64,000 nt of DNA from Agathobaculum sp. Marseille-P7918. GTDB lineage: Bacteria > Bacillota > Clostridia > Oscillospirales > Butyricicoccaceae. The DNA lies in assembly GCF_900625105.1 (NCBI RefSeq), contig NZ_UYYD01000003.1, forward strand, positions 124,001-188,000, written 5' to 3'. The notes below the pieces were generated by a model. The model had not been told where the DNA came from. It saw only the letters and a list, made by a program, of their open reading frames with translations, and made no database searches. A program made the translations under genes and the position numbers. Of this stretch, positions 38,720 to 46,528 are shown piece after piece; within the stretch, counting starts at the first letter, position 1, and the number at the start of each line of letters is the position of its first letter.

Positions 38720-38760
38720 GCGGGTGGTGATGGTGTTGTCAATACCATCATACCACCCGC
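38720..38760 (-). other. Intercistronic hairpin between the dehydrogenase and isomerase genes
   Basis: GCGGGTGGT-GATGGT (38720-38734) pairs with ACCATC-AT-ACCACCCGC (38744-38760), a 15-bp stem with a 2-base bulge and no T-run on the minus strand. It probably tunes relative mRNA stability. Confidence 0.6.
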
Positions 38761-38767
38761 GGTTTCA

Positions 38768-39775
38768 TTATTCAATTTCGGAAATCTTGACCGGACGGCC
38801 CTCGTGCAGGGACTTGGTAGCGGCAGTCGCCATCAGAACCGGATACAGACCGTCTTCGCCGGTAACCGGAGTCTCCTTATCATTTACGACTGCATCGGCA
38901 AATGCCTGCATCTCGGCCACGAATGCGCCGGTGTAGCGGTCCCACATGACCTTGTATGCCGTGCCGTGCACTGCGCCGTCCGCCGTGGACAGGACTGCGG
39001 TGTTCGGGGTGTCGTTCTGGTCCTCGGCGCAGCCTTCCGAGCCGAAAACCTCGACGCGCTGGTCGTAACCGTAAACCGCCTTGCGGCTGTTGTCGATCAC
39101 GCCGATGGCGCCGTTGGCAAACTTGAGGGTGACCAGCGCGGTGTCCACGTCGCCCGCCTCGCCGATGCCGGGATCGACCAGCACGGAACCGATGGCATTG
39201 ACCTCGGTGACTTCGCTGCCCGCGAGGAAGCGCGCCATATCGAAGTCGTGGATCATCATGTCGTAGAAGATGCCGCCGGAAACCTTGACATAGTCAATGG
39301 ACGGGGGCTCGGGATCGCGGGAAGAGATCTTGACGATGTTGACCTTGCCGACCTTGCCTTCGCGCACCATGTCGTAAACCGCGCGATGGTTGTGGTCAAA
39401 GCGGCGGCAGAAGCCGATCTGCAGCTTGACGCCGGCCTGCTTGGCTGCGTCGATCGCCGCATGCACCTTGGCCAGATCGTAGTCGATCGGCTTTTCACAG
39501 AAGATGTGCTTGCCGGCGTGCGCAGCTTCGATGATGTACTTGGAGTGCGTGTCGGTCGAGGAGCAGATCAGAACGGCCTCGATTTCGGGATCGTTCAGGA
39601 TGTCGTTTGCATCCTTGGTGCAGTTCGGGATGCCGCACTGCTTGGCAAATGCTTCGGTCTGCTCGTTCATAAACGGGTCGGCGATGGTCTTGATTTCCAT
39701 CTCCGGCACAAACATGGAAATGTTCTTGGCATGGACCTTGCCGATGCGGCCCGCGCCGATAATACCTACTTTCAT
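38768..39775 (-). CDS. Gfo/Idh/MocA oxidoreductase, inositol 2-dehydrogenase-like
   Basis: A 335-residue NAD(P)-dependent dehydrogenase. The Rossmann motif is KVGIIGAGRIGKVHAKN, followed by AVLICSSTDTHSKYI, the catalytic-Lys motif FCEKPID, GFCRRFDHNHRAV and GGIFYDMMIHDFDMARFL with its catalytic Asp/His. These are standard for myo-inositol 2-dehydrogenase (IolG), but scyllo-inositol or sugar dehydrogenases share them. AGGAGGA precedes the ATG. Two identical operator-like repeats lie upstream. Confidence 0.87.
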   Translation of the reverse strand: MKVGIIGAGRIGKVHAKNISMFVPEMEIKTIADPFMNEQTEAFAKQCGIPNCTKDANDILNDPEIEAVLICSSTDTHSKYIIEAAHAGKHIFCEKPIDYDLAKVHAAIDAAKQAGVKLQIGFCRRFDHNHRAVYDMVREGKVGKVNIVKISSRDPEPPSIDYVKVSGGIFYDMMIHDFDMARFLAGSEVTEVNAIGSVLVDPGIGEAGDVDTALVTLKFANGAIGVIDNSRKAVYGYDQRVEVFGSEGCAEDQNDTPNTAVLSTADGAVHGTAYKVMWDRYTGAFVAEMQAFADAVVNDKETPVTGEDGLYPVLMATAATKSLHEGRPVKISEIE

Positions 39776-39829
39776 GGAGAGTCCTCCTTTGGGGAATGCA
39801 ATTGGGTTATCATGAAGAATGTAAAATGA

Positions 39830-39892
39830 AAACGTTGGAGCGTTTCAAAAAGTTGAGAGTGCTGAGATTTGATTTGGAACGTTGGAGCGTTC
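39830..39892. promoter_or_regulatory. Two tandem 14-bp operator-like repeats upstream of the dehydrogenase gene
   Basis: AACGTTGGAGCGTT occurs at 39831-39844 and exactly again at 39878-39891, centres 47 bases apart. Each is an inverted repeat: AAACG/CGTTT and GAACG/CGTTC, both separated by TTGGAG. The first lies just downstream of a minus-strand TTGAAA (39843-39848) and before weak -10 candidates near 39818-39825. The form is LacI-like. Confidence 0.7.
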
Positions 39893-39976
39893 TGAAATGA
39901 AAGAGAGTGAGAGGTATCTGAATAGGGAAATTGGGGAATAGGAGAATAAACAATCAGGGATTCAGGACTTTGTCGC

Positions 39977-40975
39977 TCAGGCCATCCATTCCGCGAAGCG
40001 GTCCAGACGATCCTGTGCGTTTTCCTTGGTGATGATCTCGGTACCGGTATCGACGACTTCGTCGTACTCCTCGCCCTGCAGGATCTTCACCATGGTCTCA
40101 ACAGCCTTGTAGCCGATGTCGTAGTTGTTCTGCGCGGCGGTCATGGTCAGCTCGCCGTCGAGAACGGCCTGCACGGCGGACTGCTGACCGTCAAAGCCGA
40201 GGAAAATGGTGTTGGCGTAAGCCGGATTGTCGGCTGCGGTGCGCGCGGCGGCCAACGCCATGTCGTCGTTGTTCGAGCAGATGATCGCGACGCCCTCGGG
40301 GAATTTGTTCATGATCGCTTCCATCGAGGTAACAGCGAGGTCTGCCGTCGCGTTGGCGTACTGGACTTCGTCGTCCAGGAACTCGCCGCCGGCTTCGGTG
40401 ATGCCTTCGCGGTAGCCTTCCATGCGGGCGGTGTTGGTGGCGTCGCCCTGTACGCCGGCGATCTCAATGCACTTGATTTCGTCCCAGCCGGCAGCCTTGG
40501 CCGCTTCGACCGCGGCCTTTGCGCCTTCCTTTGCGGCTTCCTTATTGCCGGTGCCGATGAAGCTCAGGCATTTGTCCGAGTTGATATCGGTGTCAAAAGC
40601 GACGACCGGCTTATCCGTGCCCGCGATGGCGGTGGCCACGGCTTCGGATTGCAGCGGCGCGATCAGATAACCGTCGTAGGAGTCTACGGAAATGTCGGTG
40701 GTGATCATGTTCAGCTGCTCTTCATAGAAGGTCTCTCCCGGAGGGCCTTTGATGGACAGCTTGACCAGATCGGGATGCTCTTCCTCATAGGCTTCCGCGC
40801 CGGCCTGAATGATCTGCCAGAACTCGGATGCGTTGGTCTTGAGGATCATGCTGATCTCGTAGGGCGTTTCCGCGGAATCGCCGTTGGCCGCCTCGTTGGC
40901 GTCGCCGCCGCACGCGGTCAGGGTCAGTGCGAGCGAACCTGCCAGCAGAGCTGCAAACCAATTTTTCTTTGTCAT
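39977..40975 (-). CDS. RbsB-type sugar-binding lipoprotein without its own ABC partners
   Basis: The start is ATG 40975, 8 bases after AAAGGA; the ATG at 40984 touches that site. The 332 residues begin with a lipoprotein signal (MTKKNWFAALLAGSLAL, lipobox LTAC), then the periplasmic-binding-protein type 1 fold: ILKTNASEFWQIIQAGAEAYEEE, IAPLQSEAVATAI, PVVAFDTDIN, AIICSNNDDMALAAARTA and FLGFDGQQSAVQAVLDG. Such proteins bind ribose, inositol or similar sugars. No RbsA-type ATPase or RbsC-type permease is nearby, so it must pair with a transporter elsewhere or act as a sensor. A 201-base gap with operators separates it from the dehydrogenase gene. Confidence 0.9.
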   Translation of the reverse strand: MTKKNWFAALLAGSLALTLTACGGDANEAANGDSAETPYEISMILKTNASEFWQIIQAGAEAYEEEHPDLVKLSIKGPPGETFYEEQLNMITTDISVDSYDGYLIAPLQSEAVATAIAGTDKPVVAFDTDINSDKCLSFIGTGNKEAAKEGAKAAVEAAKAAGWDEIKCIEIAGVQGDATNTARMEGYREGITEAGGEFLDDEVQYANATADLAVTSMEAIMNKFPEGVAIICSNNDDMALAAARTAADNPAYANTIFLGFDGQQSAVQAVLDGELTMTAAQNNYDIGYKAVETMVKILQGEEYDEVVDTGTEIITKENAQDRLDRFAEWMA

Positions 40976-41035
40976 GTCTTTCATCCTTTCTCTTTTGGTG
41001 TGTGCATTTATGTGCTCTGTGCCGTTTGCGTGCTT

Positions 41036-41064
41036 ATTGTATCGAGAAAGGGGAAAAAAGTCAA
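41036..41064 (-). promoter_or_regulatory. Promoter of the RbsB-type gene
   Basis: On the minus strand, TTGACT (41059-41064), a 17-base spacer and TACAAT (41036-41041), 61 bases before the start codon. Confidence 0.8.
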
Positions 41065-41326
41065 TGGTCAATTTGTGAGGCAATGAATGGTGCAGAGAGA
41101 AATGCACGAGAAAGTGATGAATTTGGTTAATTATCTCAATATTTGTTTCGATAAAATGGAAAAATGTAAAAAGTGCAAGGGGTGGAGAGATTTGAAAGGG
41201 TGTGTTGTTGGTTTTTCACAACAAAAACACAGCGAAAAACGAGGGATTACTGTTATAAAAATGCTGTAATTATCGAATAGCAGGAGAAAACAGATTGAAA
41301 TGAGAAAAATAAGTTCATATGCCCGA

Positions 41327-41409
41327 TATGTGCAAAAGCACATACAATGTAAAAATGATGTGCGAAAGCCCAATTTCCTTTGCAGAACGCACAGAGTGTG
41401 TGCTATAAT
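41327..41409 (+). promoter_or_regulatory. lacI-type gene promoter with palindromic operators
   Basis: TTGCAG (41380-41385), 18-base spacer, TATAAT (41404-41409). In the spacer lies the perfect repeat GCACA-GAGTG-TGTGC (41389-41403). Upstream is an 18-bp perfect palindrome TATGTGC-AAAA-GCACATA (41327-41344) and an imperfect third copy ATGTGC-GAAA-GCCCA near 41358-41372. The remainder of 41065-41326 is A/T-rich with no gene seen. Confidence 0.75.
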
Positions 41410-41445
41410 GAATCCACTGAAATTTTTATCGACAGGTGAGACGGT

Positions 41446-42489
41446 ATGAGAGAAAAACGTCCAACCATACAGACCGTGGCCGAGCGGGCAGGGGTTTCGC
41501 GCGGTACGGTGGACCGGGTGCTGAACAATCGTTCCTATGTCAGCGCGGAGGTGCGCGCGCGCATCCTCCAGGCAATCGAGGAAACCGGCTATGTGCCGGT
41601 GCGGCAGGCGCGGCCGAAGGAGGAATCCAAAGACTATCCGCCGCTTCGGCTGGGGGTTTTGCTGCCGAACTGGACCGGTCCGTTCAAAACCGAGGTATCC
41701 GCGGGCATTGCGGACGCGAGGCGGGAGCTGGCGCCGTACCATGTGGAGATCCGCGTGTGCGTGTGTGAGACCGACTTGCCGGTCGAGTGCATTGAGCATT
41801 TGGACGCGCTGGTAGAGTGGGGCGCGCAGGGGATTGCCTTGTGCGCGCTCAACGATATCCTGATCGAAACCAAGGTGGGGGAGCTGGCGGATCGCGGGAT
41901 TCCGTGCATCACGCTCAATTCCGATCTGCCGGCCAGCCGTCGGCTGTGCTTTGTCGGGCAGGATTACACCAAGAGCGGCCGAATCGCAGCCGAGCTGCTC
42001 AGCAAGTGCGTGCCGCATGATGCGCACATTCTGGCGATGGTGGGCAATCTGGAATACCATGGCCACCGCACGCGGCTGGACGGGTTTTGTGCGCGCATGC
42101 ACGAGCTAGGTTTTGCCGCTGCGCAGATTGAGATCACCGAGACCTATAACAATTACCGCCTGACCTGCGACAAGGTGCGGCAGGCGCTGCACGATATGCC
42201 CGATCTGGCGGCGATCTACATGGTCAACCGCAGCGTGACCGGCTGCACCGATGCGCTGCGGCAGGCGGGCATGACCGACCGCATCCGCGTGGTGGCGCAC
42301 GATTTGTCCGCGCGCACCAAGCTGCTGCTGCAGGAGGGCAGTCTGGATTTCACCATCACGCAGGATATGTACCGGCAGGGGTATCTGCCGCTGATGCTGC
42401 TGCGCGATCTGCTGCACAAGGGCGTCCGTCCGCAGGAGGATCAGATCGGCACCAGCATTTCCATCATCTGTTCCCAGAATATAGACTGA
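41446..42489 (+). CDS. LacI-family transcriptional regulator
   Basis: A 347-residue repressor. The helix-turn-helix covers residues 6-28 (PTIQTVAERAGVSRGTVDRVLN), then the hinge region and a periplasmic-binding-like effector domain (LGVLLPNWTGPFKTEVSAGIAD, GIALCALNDILIETKV, CFVGQDYTKSGRIAAELL). The last part resembles sugar-binding proteins such as RbsB, so ligand could match that of the divergent binding protein. Several palindromes in its own promoter suggest autoregulation. Confidence 0.94.
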   Translation: MREKRPTIQTVAERAGVSRGTVDRVLNNRSYVSAEVRARILQAIEETGYVPVRQARPKEESKDYPPLRLGVLLPNWTGPFKTEVSAGIADARRELAPYHVEIRVCVCETDLPVECIEHLDALVEWGAQGIALCALNDILIETKVGELADRGIPCITLNSDLPASRRLCFVGQDYTKSGRIAAELLSKCVPHDAHILAMVGNLEYHGHRTRLDGFCARMHELGFAAAQIEITETYNNYRLTCDKVRQALHDMPDLAAIYMVNRSVTGCTDALRQAGMTDRIRVVAHDLSARTKLLLQEGSLDFTITQDMYRQGYLPLMLLRDLLHKGVRPQEDQIGTSISIICSQNID

Positions 42490-42500
42490 CCGGGCAATAA

Positions 42501-42533
42501 AAAATGCGTTTCCGTTACGGAAACGCATTTTTT
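42501..42533. terminator. Bidirectional terminator between the LacI-type and sulfite reductase genes
   Basis: A 14-bp perfect stem AAAATGCGTTTCCG/CGGAAACGCATTTT (42501-42514 with 42518-42531), loop TTA, with T-runs on both strands between two convergent genes. Confidence 0.93.
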
Positions 42534-42549
42534 TGTGTCTTATTTGCAA

Positions 42550-44097
42550 TCAGGCCAGATAGGGCGCGGCGATTTGGTCGATGCCGTCGGGGTTGGCTTC
42601 GCGCCAGGCGGCGAAGTCCATGCCGGAAGCGGCCACCGTCTTGCCCAGCTCGACCAGGAAGGCGGGCACTTTGCTTTCCAGAATGTTGCCCAGCTCGCGG
42701 CCCATCATTTCCTTGCCCTGTGCGTCGCAGCCGCCGACAAACAGCGTGAACGCGGACTGCGGCTTGCCGTCCACCAGTTTGGACGCGCCGCGGAAGCCGA
42801 TCGAGCCGGTCTGGTGCGTGCCGCACGAGGACGCGCAGCCGGAAACATGCATCTGGGGCAGCGCGCCGTCCGGCAGATCCGCTTCGCGCACCGCATTGAT
42901 GCACGCGGCGAGCAGACCGTGCGAGTCGCGCATGCCGACCTGACAGATCGTGCCGCCGATACAGCTGACCGAGGTCTCAAACAGCGTGCGGGCGCCGTCC
43001 GCGGTGGCGGCCAGCACTTTTTCCGCTTCCGCGCCGGTCAGGTTGATGATATAAGCGGTCTCGTCCGGCGCAAGGCGCAGTTCCGCGTCCTGCATATCGG
43101 CCAGCAGATCGCTCAGCGCGCAGAGCGTTTCGGGGGCGGGCTGGCCGCCGAGCGGGTGCCAGACCACCGTGTACAGGCCGGGCTGCTTCTGCGTGAGGAC
43201 GCGCGGGCCGCTGGCCGTCGTGCCGTCGCCGGTTTTGGTGATTTGCTGCGGCTCGACCGACAGCGTCAGATCCTCGCCCGAGGCAAACACCTCGTCCAGC
43301 TTTTCGCGATACGCCTTGGCATAGTTTTCCGGTCCGCCCAGCGCTTCCTGCATGTAGCGGGTGCGCGCCTTGCCGCGGTTTTCGTAGTTGCCGTAGGTGC
43401 GGAAGGTCAGCCACATGGCCTTGATATAATAAAGGATCTTGGTCGGCTCGACCGCTTCGGCTACCTTGACGCCGAAACGCGGGTTGTTGCCCAGACCGCC
43501 GGCGCTGTATACGTCAAACTTGCCGTCCGCACGGGCAACAAAGCCGAGGTCGCGGTAGGTCGCGTGCGTCTGGTTGGCCGGGGAGTTGGAGAAACAGACC
43601 TTGAGCTTGCGCGGCATCTTCTCCGCCTTGATAAAGCCCAGCAAGTAGTTGCCAGCGGCTTCCGCCCACGGCAGGGTGTCGAAATACTCGTCCGCCTGCA
43701 CGCCGGAGAGCGGGGAGCACATGACGTTGCGCGGGAAGTCACCGCCGCCGCCCATGGTCACGATGCCGGCGTCGAGCGCCTGCTCCATGATGGCGCATAC
43801 CGTGTCCTGTCCGAGGTCGTGCAGCTGGATGGTCTGGCAGGTGGTGAAGTGTACGCGCGATACGGCGTAGGTGCGGATCATCTGTGCGACAAACGCCAGC
43901 TTGTCGCGGGTGACGCGGCCGGCGGGCATGCGCAGACGCAGCATGCTGGCCTTGCCGCCCTTCTGGGCATAGCTGCCGTAGTAGCCGGAAAAGCCCTTAT
44001 ATTCGCCGACTTTGATCTCGCCTGCGTAAAACGCCGCGGTCTTTTCGCGGAAAGCGGGCAGATCCGCCTTCCAGCTCTGGGGATTGATGGTGTTCAT
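42550..44097 (-). CDS. Siroheme/4Fe-4S nitrite/sulfite reductase
   Basis: Start ATG 44097, with AAGGAGG 8 bases upstream; the longer frame extends through the promoter. The 515-residue protein has the duplicated ferredoxin-like and catalytic halves of the family (LRLRMPAGRVTRDKLAFVAQMI, then FTTCQTIQLHDL and GVQADEYFDTLPWAEAAGNYLLG). The siroheme-cluster cysteines are in SCIGGTICQVGM and HVSGCASSCGTHQTGSIGF (C-x5-C and C-x3-C). It reduces sulfite to sulfide, or nitrite to ammonia, in the cytoplasm. It has its own promoter and no partner subunits nearby. Confidence 0.92.
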   Translation of the reverse strand: MNTINPQSWKADLPAFREKTAAFYAGEIKVGEYKGFSGYYGSYAQKGGKASMLRLRMPAGRVTRDKLAFVAQMIRTYAVSRVHFTTCQTIQLHDLGQDTVCAIMEQALDAGIVTMGGGGDFPRNVMCSPLSGVQADEYFDTLPWAEAAGNYLLGFIKAEKMPRKLKVCFSNSPANQTHATYRDLGFVARADGKFDVYSAGGLGNNPRFGVKVAEAVEPTKILYYIKAMWLTFRTYGNYENRGKARTRYMQEALGGPENYAKAYREKLDEVFASGEDLTLSVEPQQITKTGDGTTASGPRVLTQKQPGLYTVVWHPLGGQPAPETLCALSDLLADMQDAELRLAPDETAYIINLTGAEAEKVLAATADGARTLFETSVSCIGGTICQVGMRDSHGLLAACINAVREADLPDGALPQMHVSGCASSCGTHQTGSIGFRGASKLVDGKPQSAFTLFVGGCDAQGKEMMGRELGNILESKVPAFLVELGKTVAASGMDFAAWREANPDGIDQIAAPYLA

Positions 44098-44176
44098 GGA
44101 TATCCTCCTTGTTATTTTCCAAGCAAAGGCCGACCCGTGCGACGCACGCGGCGGGGAAGCCGATCGTCTTGTCCCT

Positions 44177-44205
44177 ATTATACGATATTTCACAAAGGAT
44201 GACAA
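44177..44205 (-). promoter_or_regulatory. Promoter of the sulfite reductase gene
   Basis: On the minus strand, TTGTCA (44200-44205), a 17-base spacer and a perfect TATAAT (44177-44182). The leader of about 75 bases is GC-rich with short inverted repeats but matches no riboswitch I recognise. Confidence 0.8.
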
Positions 44206-44247
44206 TTTATCCGCGCATATAATCCAAAATTTTTCAGGCGACAGAAA

Positions 44248-44290
44248 AAGCCCCGGCGCGCCGAAAACCGGATCGGTGCGTCGGGGCTTT
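44248..44290 (-). terminator. Terminator of the glycerate kinase operon
   Basis: AAAGCCCCGGCGC (44248-44260) pairs with GCGTCGGGGCTTT (44278-44290) with one mismatch; minus-strand transcripts end in TTTTTC. Confidence 0.85.
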
Positions 44291-44301
44291 GATGAGGGGT
44301 G

Positions 44302-45534
44302 TCATGCTTCTATCAGCAGAACCGAAAGGTCGTTGACATTGGTGCCGGTGGCGCCGGTTTGAATCAGGCCGCCGCAGGCCGCCAGCGCGTGATACGCGTC
44401 GTTTTCCGCCAATACCTGCGGGATCGAAATGCCTTGTGCGCGCAGCGTATCGTAGGTGGTTCCGTCGGTATAGCCGCCGGCGGCGTCGGTCGGGCCGTCG
44501 GTGCCGTCCGAGCCAACCGAGAACACCGCCGCGCCGGCAAGGCCGCGCAGGCCTTCCGCGGCGGCGAGCGCAAGTTCTTGGTTGCGGCCGCCCTTGCCGT
44601 GGCCGGTCAGACGCACCACGGTTTCACCGCCCGCAAGGAAAGCGCGCTTTTCGCCGCGCCCCGCGTAATGCTGCGCGATGTTGGACAGGAATACGCCCGC
44701 GTCGCGCGCCGTGCAGCAGAGCGACTCGGTCAGAATCACGGGCCGGTAGCCAAGCGCGGCGCAGGCTTCGGCCGCATGGCGGCACAGGACGGATACGCCG
44801 CCGATCACGCGGTTGTGCACATGGGGCAGCGCCTGCGGCAGCGGCTGCGCAAGGCAGCTGCGCGCCTGCGCGGAAAGCGGCAGCCCGTACCGCTCGGCAA
44901 TCGGCAGCGCGGAGCCTGCGGCGTTGCGGTCCACCGCGCTCAGGCCCGAGGCGATGGCGTCCGGCCGGTCGCCCAGCACGTCGCTGAGCAGCAGCGCTTC
45001 CACATGGGCGGGCGCGCAGTGTTCTGCCAGCCGGCCGCCTTTGACCAGACTCAACCGCTTGCGCACGGCGTTCATTTCCGTGATATCCGCGCCCGAGGCG
45101 AGCAGCGCCTGTGTGATGTGCTGCATTTCATCCAGTCCGATCCGCGGCAGTTCGAGCAGCGCCGAGCCGCCGCCCGAGATCAGCAGCAGTACGGTGTCCT
45201 GCGTGGTCAGGCCTTGCGTCATCTCGAGCGCGCGCTGTGCTGCGCGCACCGAGTTTTCGTCCGGCACGGGATGGCCGGATTCCATGATCTCCAGATCGCC
45301 GAGCGGGCCTTCGCTGTGATGATATTTGGTGACAACCAGACCGGCAGCGATCCGGCTGCCGAGCACTTGCTGCACAGCCCGCGCCATGCGCCACGCGGCT
45401 TTGCCGATTGCAAGCAGGATGGTGCGTCCCGCGGGCGGCTGCCAGTCAGCCAGCGCATCCTGCACGGCGCGGTCGGGCAGGGACGCGCGGATGGCTGTCT
45501 GATAAATGGTTTCCGCATCGGTGCGCAGGCTCAT
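44302..45534 (-). CDS. Glycerate 2-kinase (DUF4147/MOFRL family)
   Basis: Phosphorylates D-glycerate to 2-phosphoglycerate, feeding lower glycolysis. It has 410 residues. Signatures are ILLAIGKAAWRMA, LLLISGGGSALLELP, LSDVLGDRPDAIASGLS, and the MOFRL part with FLAGGETVVRLTGHGKGGRNQELAL and GSDGTDGPTDAAGGY. It ends the minus-strand operon begun by the 3-hydroxyacid dehydrogenase and follows a hydroxypyruvate/glyoxylate-type reductase by 16 bases, so hydroxypyruvate or tartronate semialdehyde would flow to glycerate and then 2-phosphoglycerate. Placed under the sigma-54 promoter at 47521-47536. Confidence 0.93.
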   Translation of the reverse strand: MSLRTDAETIYQTAIRASLPDRAVQDALADWQPPAGRTILLAIGKAAWRMARAVQQVLGSRIAAGLVVTKYHHSEGPLGDLEIMESGHPVPDENSVRAAQRALEMTQGLTTQDTVLLLISGGGSALLELPRIGLDEMQHITQALLASGADITEMNAVRKRLSLVKGGRLAEHCAPAHVEALLLSDVLGDRPDAIASGLSAVDRNAAGSALPIAERYGLPLSAQARSCLAQPLPQALPHVHNRVIGGVSVLCRHAAEACAALGYRPVILTESLCCTARDAGVFLSNIAQHYAGRGEKRAFLAGGETVVRLTGHGKGGRNQELALAAAEGLRGLAGAAVFSVGSDGTDGPTDAAGGYTDGTTYDTLRAQGISIPQVLAENDAYHALAACGGLIQTGATGTNVNDLSVLLIEA

Positions 45535-45550
45535 CGCAGTTCCTCCTTTG

Positions 45551-46507
45551 TCAGTTTACAACGTGGATCGGTGTGCCCGCCAGCCACTGGGACAGGTTTT
45601 CCGCTGCCATGTCCATGATGCGTGCGCGGCTTTCTTTGGGCGCCCAGCTGATGTGTGGGGTAATCAGGCAGTTTTTCGCGTGCAGCAGTGGATTGTCGTC
45701 CCGAATCGGCTCGACGGAGACCACGTCCAGTCCGGCGGCGTATACCTTGCCGCTTTCAAGCGCGTCCGCCAGATCCTGTTCGTTGATGAGCGGACCGCGC
45801 GAGTTGTTGAGCAGGATGACGCCGTCCTTCATTTTGGCGATGCTTTCCTTGCAGATCATGCCGCGTGTTTCGGGAAACAGCGGGCAGTGCAGCGCGATCA
45901 CATCGCTCTGCGCGTACAGCTCGTCGAGCGAAACGTATTCGCCGATCGCGCGGCCTTCGTCGCAGGGGAAGCTGTCGTGCGCGAGGATGCGCATGCCCAT
46001 GGCTTTGGCGATGCGCGCGGTCTGACGGCCAATGCGGCCGAAGCCGATCACGCCCAGCGTTTTGCCGTCCAGCTCAATGAGCGGATAATCCCAGAAACAC
46101 CAGTCCGGATTGGAAGCCCAGCGCCCGTCGTGCACGGCCTGTGCGTGATGGGCGACATGGTGGCAGATCTCGAGCAGCATGGCGATCGCGTACTGCCCGA
46201 CCGCGGCCGTCCCGTAGGAGGGGACGTTGGTCACCGGGATGCCGCGCGCGCGAGCGGCCTGCACATCGACCACATCGTACCCGGTCGCCAGCACGCCGAT
46301 GTACCGGATCGAGGGACAGGCGTCGAGCGTCGCTTCGCGCAGCGGCGTTTTGTTTACGATGACGATTTCCGCGTCCCCGATGCGGGGGATGATCTGCTCG
46401 GCGGAGGTTCGGTCGTATACCGTCACTTCGCCCAGCGCTTCCAACGGCGCCCAGGACAGATCGCCCGGATTTTCGGTATAGCCGTCCAAAATGACGATTT
46501 TACGCAT
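45551..46507 (-). CDS. D-2-hydroxyacid dehydrogenase, glycerate dehydrogenase-like
   Basis: A 318-residue NAD-dependent enzyme. The opening MRKIVILDGYTENPGDLSW is characteristic of HprA-type glycerate dehydrogenases. The Rossmann motif is LGVIGFGRIGRQTARI, with catalytic Arg in LNNSRGPLIN, Glu in DVVSVEPI and His in TPHISWAPKESR. It interconverts hydroxypyruvate and D-glycerate. It lies between the 3-hydroxyacid dehydrogenase and glycerate kinase genes in one operon. Confidence 0.9.
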   Translation of the reverse strand: MRKIVILDGYTENPGDLSWAPLEALGEVTVYDRTSAEQIIPRIGDAEIVIVNKTPLREATLDACPSIRYIGVLATGYDVVDVQAARARGIPVTNVPSYGTAAVGQYAIAMLLEICHHVAHHAQAVHDGRWASNPDWCFWDYPLIELDGKTLGVIGFGRIGRQTARIAKAMGMRILAHDSFPCDEGRAIGEYVSLDELYAQSDVIALHCPLFPETRGMICKESIAKMKDGVILLNNSRGPLINEQDLADALESGKVYAAGLDVVSVEPIRDDNPLLHAKNCLITPHISWAPKESRARIMDMAAENLSQWLAGTPIHVVN

Positions 46508-46528
46508 GACATATCCTTCTTTCTTTTG

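Noticed and set aside
41087-41269. A 60-codon plus-strand frame in the gap before the LacI-type gene
   Set aside because: A/T-rich intergenic DNA, no ribosome site, and it lies just upstream of the divergent binding-protein promoter.
44098-44176. A possible riboswitch in the sulfite reductase leader
   Set aside because: The leader is short and GC-rich with only small inverted repeats, and does not show the conserved core of SAM, cobalamin or similar riboswitches.
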